Below are positions 35,364 through 43,501 of a DNA stretch of 64,000 nt, piece after piece. The notes under the pieces are model-generated. The model searched no databases. It was not told where the DNA came from and saw only the letters and a list, made by a program, of their open reading frames with translations. The translations under genes and the position numbers were made by a program. Position 1 is the stretch's first letter, and each line of letters opens with the position of its first letter. The DNA comes from Sulfitobacter maritimus (GTDB taxonomy: Bacteria; Pseudomonadota; Alphaproteobacteria; Rhodobacterales; Rhodobacteraceae): the NCBI RefSeq assembly GCF_013346665.1, contig NZ_JABVBB010000034.1:672663-736662 (forward strand). Reading direction: 5' to 3'.

Positions 35364-36773
35364 GTGGAATTTCTTGAGTGGGACGCGGTAGATGTGTCCG
35401 AAGCGCTGACTGCAGGGCGGCTTTCCGCGGTTGAGCTAATGCAGGCGACATTGGCCCGTATCAACGGGGTCAACGGGGCGGTGAATGCCGTGCTCTCTTT
35501 GCGCGACGAAGAGGAACTGCTCGCCGAAGCCCGCGCCGCCGATGCCGCACCGCGACGGGGGTGGTTGCATGGGATTCCGATGGCAATCAAGGATTTGGCC
35601 GATGCCAAAGGATTGCCAACCTCGCAGGGATCGCCGCTTTTTGCCGGACAAATTGCACAGGAGGATGATCCAGCCGTGGCCCGGTTGCGGGCGGCGGGCG
35701 CATTGATCATCGGCAAAACCAATACGCCTGAGTTCGGCCTTGGCAGCCATACATTTAACCCGGTGCATGGGGCGACGCACAATCCCTATAATCTGACCCG
35801 TTCGGCGGGTGGCTCCTCTGGCGGGGCGGCGGCGGCTTTGGCCGCGCGGATGCTCCTCGTGGCAGATGGTTCTGACATGATGGGATCACTGCGCAATCCG
35901 GCAGGGTGGAACAACGTCTACGGCATGCGCCCGACATGGGGGGCGGTGCCGGGCGATCCGGCGGGCGATCTTTTCATGCATCAGCTGTCGACATTGGGTC
36001 CCATGGCGCGCAGCCCGCGTGATTTGGCCGCGCTCTATGACGTGATGCGCGGCAGCGATGCGCGTTTGCCCCTCAGCGTCGAAGGCGCGGATTGTGCATC
36101 CGTTTTGATTGGCGACTTACCAAAACAGCGGATTGGCTGGCTTGGCGATTGGGGAGGGGCGTTTCCCTGCGCGTCTGGAATTCTGGACCTAAGCGAAGCG
36201 GCATTGCAGCAGATGGCGGGGCTGGGCCATGATGTGACATCTATTGCAGCGCCCTTTGATGCCGATGCGATGTGGTACAGTTGGACCACGCTGCGTTCCT
36301 TTGCCGTGGCGGCATCGCTCGGGGCGATCTACGACGATCCGAACCGCCGTGAACACCTGAAACCAGCGGCGCAGTGGGAAGTGGCACGCGGGCAGGGGTT
36401 CTCGGGCATAGAAATTCAGCGGGCCAGCAGCATCCGTTCGGATTGGTTTCGCGCGGCGATGAAGGCCTTTGAGGATGTGGACGTTCTGGTGCTTCCGTCG
36501 GCGCAGGTCTGGCCGTTCGATGTGACCGAGGTGCATCCGACAGAGATCAACGGAGTGGCGATGGACAGCTATCACCGCTGGATGCAGGTGGTGGTGCCCG
36601 CCAGTTTGATCGGCCTGCCGGTGGTGAATATTCCTGCAGGATTTGACGACCGCGGGTTGCCACATGGTCTGCAACTGATTGGCAAACGCGGCAGCGATGC
36701 GCGGCTTTTGCAATTGGCCGAAGACTGGCACCGCGCCACTGGTTTGCCGCAGGCTGTCCCGCCTAAGCTCTGA
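35364..36773 (+). CDS. Amidase signature family amidase
   Basis: A 469-residue hydrolase of the amidase signature family. The Ser-cisSer-Lys triad can be placed at Lys in GIPMAIKDLADAKG (about residue 80) and the serines in TRSAGGSSGGAAAALAA (about residues 148-155). The GTG at 35364 follows a strong GAAGGGGAG site, whereas the longer frame from 35298 does not. No tRNA-amidation partners (gatB/C) are nearby and the C-terminus is not GatA-like, so this is a catabolic amidase of unknown substrate. It is convergent with the XRE regulator, only six bases apart. Confidence 0.92.
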   Translation: MEFLEWDAVDVSEALTAGRLSAVELMQATLARINGVNGAVNAVLSLRDEEELLAEARAADAAPRRGWLHGIPMAIKDLADAKGLPTSQGSPLFAGQIAQEDDPAVARLRAAGALIIGKTNTPEFGLGSHTFNPVHGATHNPYNLTRSAGGSSGGAAAALAARMLLVADGSDMMGSLRNPAGWNNVYGMRPTWGAVPGDPAGDLFMHQLSTLGPMARSPRDLAALYDVMRGSDARLPLSVEGADCASVLIGDLPKQRIGWLGDWGGAFPCASGILDLSEAALQQMAGLGHDVTSIAAPFDADAMWYSWTTLRSFAVAASLGAIYDDPNRREHLKPAAQWEVARGQGFSGIEIQRASSIRSDWFRAAMKAFEDVDVLVLPSAQVWPFDVTEVHPTEINGVAMDSYHRWMQVVVPASLIGLPVVNIPAGFDDRGLPHGLQLIGKRGSDARLLQLAEDWHRATGLPQAVPPKL

Positions 36774-36779
36774 CAAGGA

Positions 36780-37577
36780 TCAGAGAAAAGGCGCCTCCGG
36801 TTGCAGCAGTTGCCGATGATAGGGCGCCAGACTGTCTTTGTCCGCAAACCCTGACGCCCGCGCGGCGGGCAATACCACCGACAGATCACGGCCCAAATGC
36901 TCATAGCTTAGCCGGGTTACCCGAATGCCCGCGCTGCTCTCCGGCGCGGTGCGGGTCACATAACCAACCCAAAAATTATTCTCAAAAGAGGCCACGCGGG
37001 TAAGATAGTTGAACGAACCGGTCAGCGCATTGCGCCGGGTAACCACCATTGTGACGCCGTTTTCCTGCCGCGACACGATCCCGCGATATTCACGCGCGGC
37101 CGGACTGGTAGGCAGACCTTGAAGCCGCAGAGACTTCGCGTGCTCGAAACCGCGCAGGAAGGTATTCTCCCCCTCACGGCTGATGTAGACAACGCCGGTC
37201 ACGAATTTATCCCGTTCAAGAAATGAATGGCGCGCAAAGCGGTAGAACCCGCTGGGAAAATCCGCTTCGGGGACGTTTCGTATCCCCGTGCCCAGAAACT
37301 CACGCAGAAAGCTGTTGTTGATGGGGTCGGGGCCGCTGTTGATCTGGCTCACGGGCTCTAGTAGAACCCGCGCATCGACACCGAAAAAGTGACAGATGCG
37401 CGCGAGCACGTCGGGCCGGGGGAAACTATCGCCTGCAAGGTAGCGGTTAAACTGCGTGCGGTTGATCCCCAGTTGGCGTGATAGGTCAGAAATTGAGACA
37501 TAGTTTTCGGCAAGCTTGCGCAGATTAGCACCAAACATGCTACGAAGTTCTGCCGGAGATCGCATAGGGGGAGTCAT
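36780..37577 (-). CDS. XRE-type HTH transcriptional regulator with long C-terminal domain
   Basis: A 265-residue protein. An N-terminal Cro/C1-type HTH (FGANLRKLAENYVSISDLSRQLGINRTQFNRYLAGDSFPRPDVLARICHFFGVD, about residues 13-65) is followed by about 190 residues with no recognised sensor domain and no cysteine cluster or membrane helix. ATG 37577 matches the HTH start; the upstream open frame to 37646 lies in intergenic DNA. It is divergent from the cold-shock-like gene, and an inverted TTGTGTC/GACACAA sits between them, making autoregulation and control of that neighbour plausible. Confidence 0.88.
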   Translation of the reverse strand: MTPPMRSPAELRSMFGANLRKLAENYVSISDLSRQLGINRTQFNRYLAGDSFPRPDVLARICHFFGVDARVLLEPVSQINSGPDPINNSFLREFLGTGIRNVPEADFPSGFYRFARHSFLERDKFVTGVVYISREGENTFLRGFEHAKSLRLQGLPTSPAAREYRGIVSRQENGVTMVVTRRNALTGSFNYLTRVASFENNFWVGYVTRTAPESSAGIRVTRLSYEHLGRDLSVVLPAARASGFADKDSLAPYHRQLLQPEAPFL

Positions 37578-37676
37578 GGTGGCCTCGTTCAACTTGACCG
37601 GGAGTGTGGAACGGACTGGCGCGAAAACCAAGGACCTTTCATCCACTGACGCTAAGGAGCATCAATTGTAGACCGG

Positions 37677-37711
37677 AATTGTGTCTGATCCTAAAGATGC
37701 CGACACAAATT
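37677..37711. promoter_or_regulatory. Inverted repeat between XRE regulator and cold-shock-like gene
   Basis: AATTGTGTC (37677-37685) and GACACAAATT (37702-37711) form an imperfect dyad with a perfect TTGTGTC/GACACAA core and a 16-base spacer, in the middle of the 220-base divergent region. It is a candidate operator for the XRE regulator. A GATTATAG stretch 25 bases before the plus-strand gene may be its -10 region. Confidence 0.4.
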
Positions 37712-37797
37712 GCAAGCGGACGGTGCGTGATAGCGCGTGTCGCTCGCGGAATTATTACTGCAAAGTAAAGGGATTATAGTGAGCGCGGAGTGTACTC

Positions 37798-38175
37798 ATG
37801 ATTGGTGTAGTTCTGTGGAGCGACGATAACGCTGGTAAGGCTGTCTTTTGGTGCGAGGACCAGGGTGATCTGGCTTATTATGAAAAGACAACATTAAAAG
37901 GTCAGGGGAATTGTCCTTTTGATATTGGCGATATGGTGCAATTTGACATCTCCGTGCACCGACGTCTCCGGATCGCGGGCAACCCGCGTGTGCTGCAGGA
38001 AAAGACGGGCAGTGCACTTCCCGATGCGCTTCGAAAAGAAGTGGGATGTGATAGGGCTGGTGTCGCAACTGCAAAGCAGGATGCAGCCCCGACCACAGCG
38101 CAAATCATCCCATTTGCGCCGCGCCGCGTGGCGGCGTGGCCTGCGTCAGCAAAGCTGAAAGCCTGTGATCGGTAG
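37798..38175 (+). CDS. Uncharacterised protein with a degenerate cold-shock-like fold
   Basis: A 125-residue protein. The first 70 residues follow the cold-shock domain pattern: a strand IGVVLWSDDNAGKAVFWCED, then GDLAYYEKTTL, then FDIGDMVQFDISVHRRLRIAGNPRVL, as in CspA-type GxVKWF...GD.V.FD. The aromatic RNA-binding motifs (KGFGFI and VFVH) are replaced, so nucleic-acid binding is not assured. The remaining 55 residues are low complexity, Ala/Pro-rich. GGAG precedes the ATG. It probably belongs to a Roseobacter-restricted family. Function is unknown; assignment to the fold is by eye only. Confidence 0.7.
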   Translation: MIGVVLWSDDNAGKAVFWCEDQGDLAYYEKTTLKGQGNCPFDIGDMVQFDISVHRRLRIAGNPRVLQEKTGSALPDALRKEVGCDRAGVATAKQDAAPTTAQIIPFAPRRVAAWPASAKLKACDR

Positions 38176-38184
38176 CGCTCGGGA

Positions 38185-38745
38185 TTAAGCGCCGCGCGCC
38201 AAGGCGGCAACGCCAGTGCGCGCGACTTCCACAAGGCCCAGTGGGCGCATGAGTTCTGCGAAGGCGTCGATTTTTTCCGGCGCGCCGGTGATCTCGAAAA
38301 CGAAGCTTTCCAGCGTGCTGTCCACCACATTGGCGCGGAAGATATCTGCCAAACGCAGGGCTTCGACACGTTGCTCGCCCTTGCCGGCGACTTTAAACAT
38401 GGCCAGTTCGCGCTCCACGCTCGCGCCCTCGACGGTGAGGTCATGGACCTCATGCACCGGCACAATCCGACCTACCTGCGCTTTGATCTGCTCGATCACC
38501 TGTGGCGTTCCGCTGGTCACGATGGTGATGCGGCTCAGATGTCCGGTGTGGTCCACTTCGGCCACGGTCAGGCTGTCGATGTTATAGCCGCGCCCAGAGA
38601 ACAGACCGATCACCCGCGCCAGCGCACCCGGCTCGTTCTCGACCAGCACGGCGAGGGTGTGTTTTTCGATCACATCCGAAAAGTTGGGCCGCAGATTATA
38701 GGCGGAATGGGAGGTTGCTCCCTTTTTGATCTTCAAGGCTGCCAT
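38185..38745 (-). CDS. ilvN: Acetolactate synthase small (regulatory) subunit
   Basis: The valine-sensing regulatory subunit of acetohydroxyacid synthase. The 186-residue protein starts with an ACT domain (HTLAVLVENEPGALARVIGLFSGRGYNIDSLTVAEVDHTGHLSRITIV, about residues 29-75) and has the ALS_ss C-terminal domain. It sits 71 bases downstream of ilvB, with a CGTTTTCT/AGAAAACG hairpin (38794-38814) and a smaller GGAAT/ATTCC dyad in the gap, perhaps for mRNA processing or stoichiometry control. It is convergent with the cold-shock-like gene, nine bases apart. Confidence 0.96.
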   Translation of the reverse strand: MAALKIKKGATSHSAYNLRPNFSDVIEKHTLAVLVENEPGALARVIGLFSGRGYNIDSLTVAEVDHTGHLSRITIVTSGTPQVIEQIKAQVGRIVPVHEVHDLTVEGASVERELAMFKVAGKGEQRVEALRLADIFRANVVDSTLESFVFEITGAPEKIDAFAELMRPLGLVEVARTGVAALARGA

Positions 38746-38816
38746 GTCATTGTCCTTCTTATCTTTTGCCGGAATCTCTCAGAAATTCCGTTCCGTTTTC
38801 TCTGACAGAAAACGTG

Positions 38817-40571
<1,755 letters not shown>

Positions 40572-40610
40572 CTTAGGTGCTCCGTAAGGCAGGTTATTGG
40601 CGTTTGGCAT

Positions 40611-40635
40611 AAAAAAACCCCCGGTCTGACGGGGG
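40611..40635 (-). terminator. Attenuator terminator in the ilvBN leader
   Basis: On the minus strand CCCCCG (from 40635) and CGGGGG form a 6-base-pair stem with a 6-base loop followed by seven Ts (40611-40617), 40 bases before the ilvB start. Just upstream, CCCATGCGC can pair with GCGCATGGG inside the end of the leader reading frame. This alternative helix shares one C with the terminator stem and would be blocked when a ribosome reaches the leader stop codon. Confidence 0.85.
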
Positions 40636-40661
40636 CGCATGGGAAGGAGTATGGTTTACCG

Positions 40662-40709
40662 TTACCGGCCCATGCGCGTGTGTCCTACGATAATGACTAG
40701 CTTTGTCAT
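40662..40709 (-). CDS. ilvL: ilvBN leader peptide
   Basis: A 15-residue reading frame MTKLVIIVGHTRMGR with its own ribosome site (GAAAGGACC upstream). Five consecutive codons specify branched-chain amino acids (Leu-Val-Ile-Ile-Val), the products of the pathway it precedes. A Leu/Val/Ile starvation stall there would leave the following GCGCATGGG free to pair with CCCATGCGC. A rho-independent terminator follows 27 bases after the stop. This is classic transcription attenuation as known for enterobacterial ilv and leu operons; here it is read directly from the sequence. Confidence 0.88.
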   Translation of the reverse strand: MTKLVIIVGHTRMGR

Positions 40710-40734
40710 GTCTGGGTCCTTTCAGCGTGCGGTG

Positions 40735-40763
40735 AGATTATGTGCCTGTTGAAGGAGGGTCAA
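40735..40763 (-). promoter_or_regulatory. Sigma-70-type promoter of the ilvL-ilvB-ilvN operon
   Basis: On the minus strand -35 TTGACC (40758-40763) and -10 TAATCT (40735-40740) are separated by exactly 17 bases. The expected transcription start near 40728 lies about 20 bases before the leader peptide ATG. The other 200 bases up to the bpt stop (40972) are AT-rich and hold nothing else I recognise. Confidence 0.75.
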
Positions 40764-40971
40764 CAGGGAAAGGGTGAAAAAGTGACGCAAAACGGGTCGT
40801 GGAGTGAACTTTTGTTGCGCAGGCAGTCAAGCTGGCGACATATCGCGCAAGAATTTGAGGGCTTAGCGTAGCTTTTTATCAGTCGTGGGCTTTTGGTTTG
40901 AATTAAAACAACATTTCTATGGACTAAAGGCGCCTGAATCAGACCAGAGGAAATCTCTAAAAACCAAAGGC

Positions 40972-41799
40972 TTAACGGCGGTGGCCAGATGAGACATCGG
41001 GCAAGTTGATATTTGCCACCTGCTCTGCAATCGGATCGGTGCTCAGCGGATGTTGGTCCGGCTCAAAGCGCTCTGGGTCGCGCAGCTTTTGCCAAGTGCC
41101 GCCCATATAGACCTCAAGGCCGGAAAACTTGGCTTTATATCCCATCTTGCTGCTGCCGGGGACCCAGTAGCCGAGATAGACATAGGGCAGACCGGCGGCG
41201 CGGGCGATCTCGATGTGGTCAAGGATCATGTAGTTGCCCAGACCGTTGCGCGGACGATCAGGGGTGTAAAAGGAATAGACCATGCTCACGCCGTCGCTCA
41301 GCACATCTGTCAGGCAGACCCCAACCAGTGCGTTTCGCGCTTCGGGATCGGTATATTCGATCACCCGGCTTCGGATCGGGGTCTCTTCGATCATGGCGGC
41401 AAATTCGAACACATCCATATCCGCCATGCCGCCATCTGCGTGACGGCTATCAAGGTAGGTGCGAAACAGGTCGTATTGCTCTTCTGTCGCCCAAGGGGAC
41501 GTGGCGCGGCGCTCTAGCCCTGCGTTGCGCTTTTGAATCCGACGCTGGCTCTTGCCGGGGCGAAAGGCGGCCACGTCAATCCGTGCCGAAAGACAGGCCG
41601 CGCAATCGGTGCAAGAGGGCCGGTACAGGACGTTTTGCGAGCGGCGGAACCCTTGGCTCGACAGGCTGTCGTTCAGCCGTGCGGCATTCTCGCCCTGCAA
41701 AGCGGTAAACAGCTTCCGCTCCATCCGCCCCTCAAGGTAGGGGCAGGGCTGCGGGGCTGTGACATAGAATTGCGGTGTTAAAGGCAGTGTATGTCGCAT
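40972..41799 (-). CDS. bpt: Aspartate/glutamate leucyltransferase
   Basis: An N-end rule enzyme that transfers leucine to N-terminal Asp or Glu of proteins, marking them for ClpS/ClpAP. The 275-residue protein has the family hallmarks: the N-terminal cysteine-containing [32 protein letters not shown] (Cys cluster) and [45 protein letters not shown]. The bacterial Bpt type (not the eukaryote-like arginyl Ate) is inferred from length and motif spacing. It is the last gene of a minus-strand run that includes RDD and DUF2852. Confidence 0.94.
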   Translation of the reverse strand: MRHTLPLTPQFYVTAPQPCPYLEGRMERKLFTALQGENAARLNDSLSSQGFRRSQNVLYRPSCTDCAACLSARIDVAAFRPGKSQRRIQKRNAGLERRATSPWATEEQYDLFRTYLDSRHADGGMADMDVFEFAAMIEETPIRSRVIEYTDPEARNALVGVCLTDVLSDGVSMVYSFYTPDRPRNGLGNYMILDHIEIARAAGLPYVYLGYWVPGSSKMGYKAKFSGLEVYMGGTWQKLRDPERFEPDQHPLSTDPIAEQVANINLPDVSSGHRR

Positions 41800-41870
41800 G
41801 GGATTCCGGGCCGTTGTCGCGGGGATGCTACCAACCCCCCTTCACTACGCCAAGAGCAAAGTTCTTGGGC

Positions 41871-42323
41871 CTATCGGGTCAAGCGGCAGTTCACCGGGGC
41901 GGTGCCAAGCACCATATCAGTCAAGCTTTGGCAACGGGCTGTGGTGCAGATCAAGACGATCGAGACCAGTTGCACTGGTGTTACCGAGATCGACAGCGAA
42001 TACCCAATCGTATGCAGCAGCGCCGTCATGAAATCAAACGGCGCATCCTGCCTGTCGCGCAACTCCATCCCCATCAGGCGCATCCCCCAAGTGGCCGAAC
42101 CATTGGTCAGCGTGGCTACCCGGTAAACGAACCCTACGATCAACATCATAAAGGGAAAGAAAAACAGCCCCGTAAAGGCGGTGAAGGGCAGAATAACGAC
42201 ACAGAACAGAATGACCAGCAGCGCATCCATGACCCAAGCCAAGAAACGCTTGACCGGGATGTCAGTGTAGAACTGCGGGTGCAGATCGGGATCGGGTGTC
42301 GAGGGGGGGTAAGAAGATATCAT
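41871..42323 (-). CDS. RDD family membrane protein
   Basis: A 150-residue protein with the RDD domain: VKRFLAWVMDALLVILFCVVILPF (the Arg and Asp-Asp region of TM1), ATWGMRLMGMELRD between helices, and a third hydrophobic segment. The start ATG at 42321-42323 is close behind the terminator of the DUF2852 gene, with AGGACC as ribosome site. Molecular role is unknown; some family members are ion antiporters, others small-molecule transport accessories. It precedes bpt by 71 bases. Confidence 0.9.
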   Translation of the reverse strand: MISSYPPSTPDPDLHPQFYTDIPVKRFLAWVMDALLVILFCVVILPFTAFTGLFFFPFMMLIVGFVYRVATLTNGSATWGMRLMGMELRDRQDAPFDFMTALLHTIGYSLSISVTPVQLVSIVLICTTARCQSLTDMVLGTAPVNCRLTR

Positions 42324-42334
42324 GGTCGGTCCTG

Positions 42335-42362
42335 AAAAAGCTCCCCGGTGGACCGGGGAGCT
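42335..42362 (-). terminator. Rho-independent terminator of the DUF2852 gene
   Basis: AGCTCCCCGGT and ACCGGGGAGCT form an 11-base-pair stem with a 2-base core loop, followed on the minus strand by TTTTT. It lies between the DUF2852 stop and the RDD start and ends only 12 bases before that start, so the RDD gene needs readthrough or a promoter inside it. Confidence 0.88.
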
Positions 42363-42369
42363 GGGGGGA

Positions 42370-42777
42370 TTAAGCACTCGTAGCGCTGTCGTCGCGGGTG
42401 GCGCGCTCGTTCATGAACTGGTCGAACTCGGCTTTGTCCTTGGCCTCGCGCAGACGCTCAAGGAAGGCCTCGAAGTTGCTTTGTTCTTCTTCGAGCCGGC
42501 GCAGGGTGTCGGCCTTGTAAGCGTCGAAAGCCTTGTTGCCAGTGCTGCGCGACATCATCATGCGGTTGGACTTCATGCTGCAGGATTTAGAAGAGAACAT
42601 GCGTTTGCTCCAGATCATATAGGCCAGAAGGGCGAGGCCCGCAGGCCAGAAAAAGATGAAGCCAAGTACCATGGCGGCAATCCATGCGCCTTTGCCACGG
42701 GCGTCCATCCAAGTTTCAGCGCGCGCGAACCAGTTGTTGCGGGTGCCATAGGTCGGGTCGGTGGTCACTGTTGTCAT
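42370..42777 (-). CDS. DUF2852 domain protein
   Basis: A 135-residue protein with one hydrophobic helix (GAWIAAMVLGFIFFWPAGLALLAYMIW, about residues 30-56). A Ser/Met-rich stretch and a charged helical C-terminus (FDAYKADTLRRLEEEQSNFEAFLERLREAKDKAEFDQFMNE), likely coiled coil, follow. This matches DUF2852, confined mainly to alphaproteobacteria, of unknown function. An AAAGG ribosome site precedes the ATG. Two copies of a 19-base dyad (42831 and 42889) lie upstream, so expression is probably tightly regulated. It is monocistronic to judge from the terminator. Confidence 0.9.
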   Translation of the reverse strand: MTTVTTDPTYGTRNNWFARAETWMDARGKGAWIAAMVLGFIFFWPAGLALLAYMIWSKRMFSSKSCSMKSNRMMMSRSTGNKAFDAYKADTLRRLEEEQSNFEAFLERLREAKDKAEFDQFMNERATRDDSATSA

Positions 42778-42830
42778 TGTTGAGCCTTTCGGTCGTGACG
42801 GGCCTGTCGCCGGCCCGGGCGTTTCGAATG

Positions 42831-42907
42831 ATGTGAATGTCTTTCACATTGAATAGTTGGGCGTGCCGGGACCGTTTCGCAAGATGCTATGTGAATGTTT
42901 TTTACAT
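42831..42907. promoter_or_regulatory. Two copies of a 19-base dyad upstream of the DUF2852 gene
   Basis: ATGTGAATGTCTTTCACAT at 42831-42849 and ATGTGAATGTTTTTTACAT at 42889-42907 share 17 of 19 bases and start 58 bases apart. The first has perfect 7-base arms (ATGTGAA/TTCACAT). They lie 54 and 112 bases upstream of the DUF2852 start codon. They resemble CRP-like half-sites but with 7-base rather than 6-base spacing, so the cognate regulator is not evident. Confidence 0.6.
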
Positions 42908-42910
42908 TGC

Positions 42911-43384
42911 TCAGGAAGTGACCGAGAAATCAGAGGTTTGCGCTCCCGAAAGCTGCGCGATCTTGGCTGGGGCAAGGCCAAAGACGTGGTGCGGCGTGCC
43001 TGCTGCGGCCCAGACCAGCGGAAATTCCAGCAGGCTGCGGTCAAACCATGCGCGGGGCGGGGTGAGGTGACCCAAGGGCGCAACCCCGCCAATGGCAAAG
43101 CCCGTCTGCGCTCGGATCAAGGCCGCATCTGCCTTGCCCAGTGGCTCTCCGGACAGTTCTGCCGCGCGGTCCAGATCAACCTGCCGCGCCCCGGCGGTGA
43201 TGAACAAGACAGCCGTGCCGCTGTTTTCGCCCCGCAGAACGATGGACTTCGCGATCTGGTTCACCTCACAACCAAGCGCCGCTGCGGCATCCTGCGCAGT
43301 GCGGGCCAGCGCGGTCTCGCGGATGTCGGGGCGTACCCCAGCGGCCTCTAACGTTGCACGTACCCGTTTTAGACTTTTGCTCAT
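42911..43384 (-). CDS. YbaK/EbsC (ProX-like) aminoacyl-tRNA deacylase
   Basis: A 157-residue stand-alone editing-domain protein, likely hydrolysing mischarged tRNA (Cys-tRNA-Pro or similar). Family features are QIAKSIVLRGENSGTAVLFITAGARQVD (the substrate-pocket Lys in IAKS), FAIGGVAPLGH and ARTAQDAAAALGCEV. The ATG at 43384 (MSKSLKRV) is favoured over one 12 bases upstream because GGGGCAG fits its spacing. It is divergent from glnE; its 3' end is four bases from one of the DUF2852 operator-like dyads. Confidence 0.9.
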   Translation of the reverse strand: MSKSLKRVRATLEAAGVRPDIRETALARTAQDAAAALGCEVNQIAKSIVLRGENSGTAVLFITAGARQVDLDRAAELSGEPLGKADAALIRAQTGFAIGGVAPLGHLTPPRAWFDRSLLEFPLVWAAAGTPHHVFGLAPAKIAQLSGAQTSDFSVTS

Positions 43385-43501
43385 CTTCTGCCCCATTCAG
43401 TCGCGCCACAGCAGCGCATTGATCGGGCAAAGTCCTAACAAGCAGGCGGCGCACCGCAACCCCCATTGACGGCGTGGAGATCAGCCCGCAAAGCTGGCCT
43501 C

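Noticed and set aside
40572..40640. Upstream starts of the ilvB frame (40610 and 40640)
   Set aside because: They lie within or directly at the leader terminator and lack ribosome sites; ATG 40571 has GGAG at good spacing.
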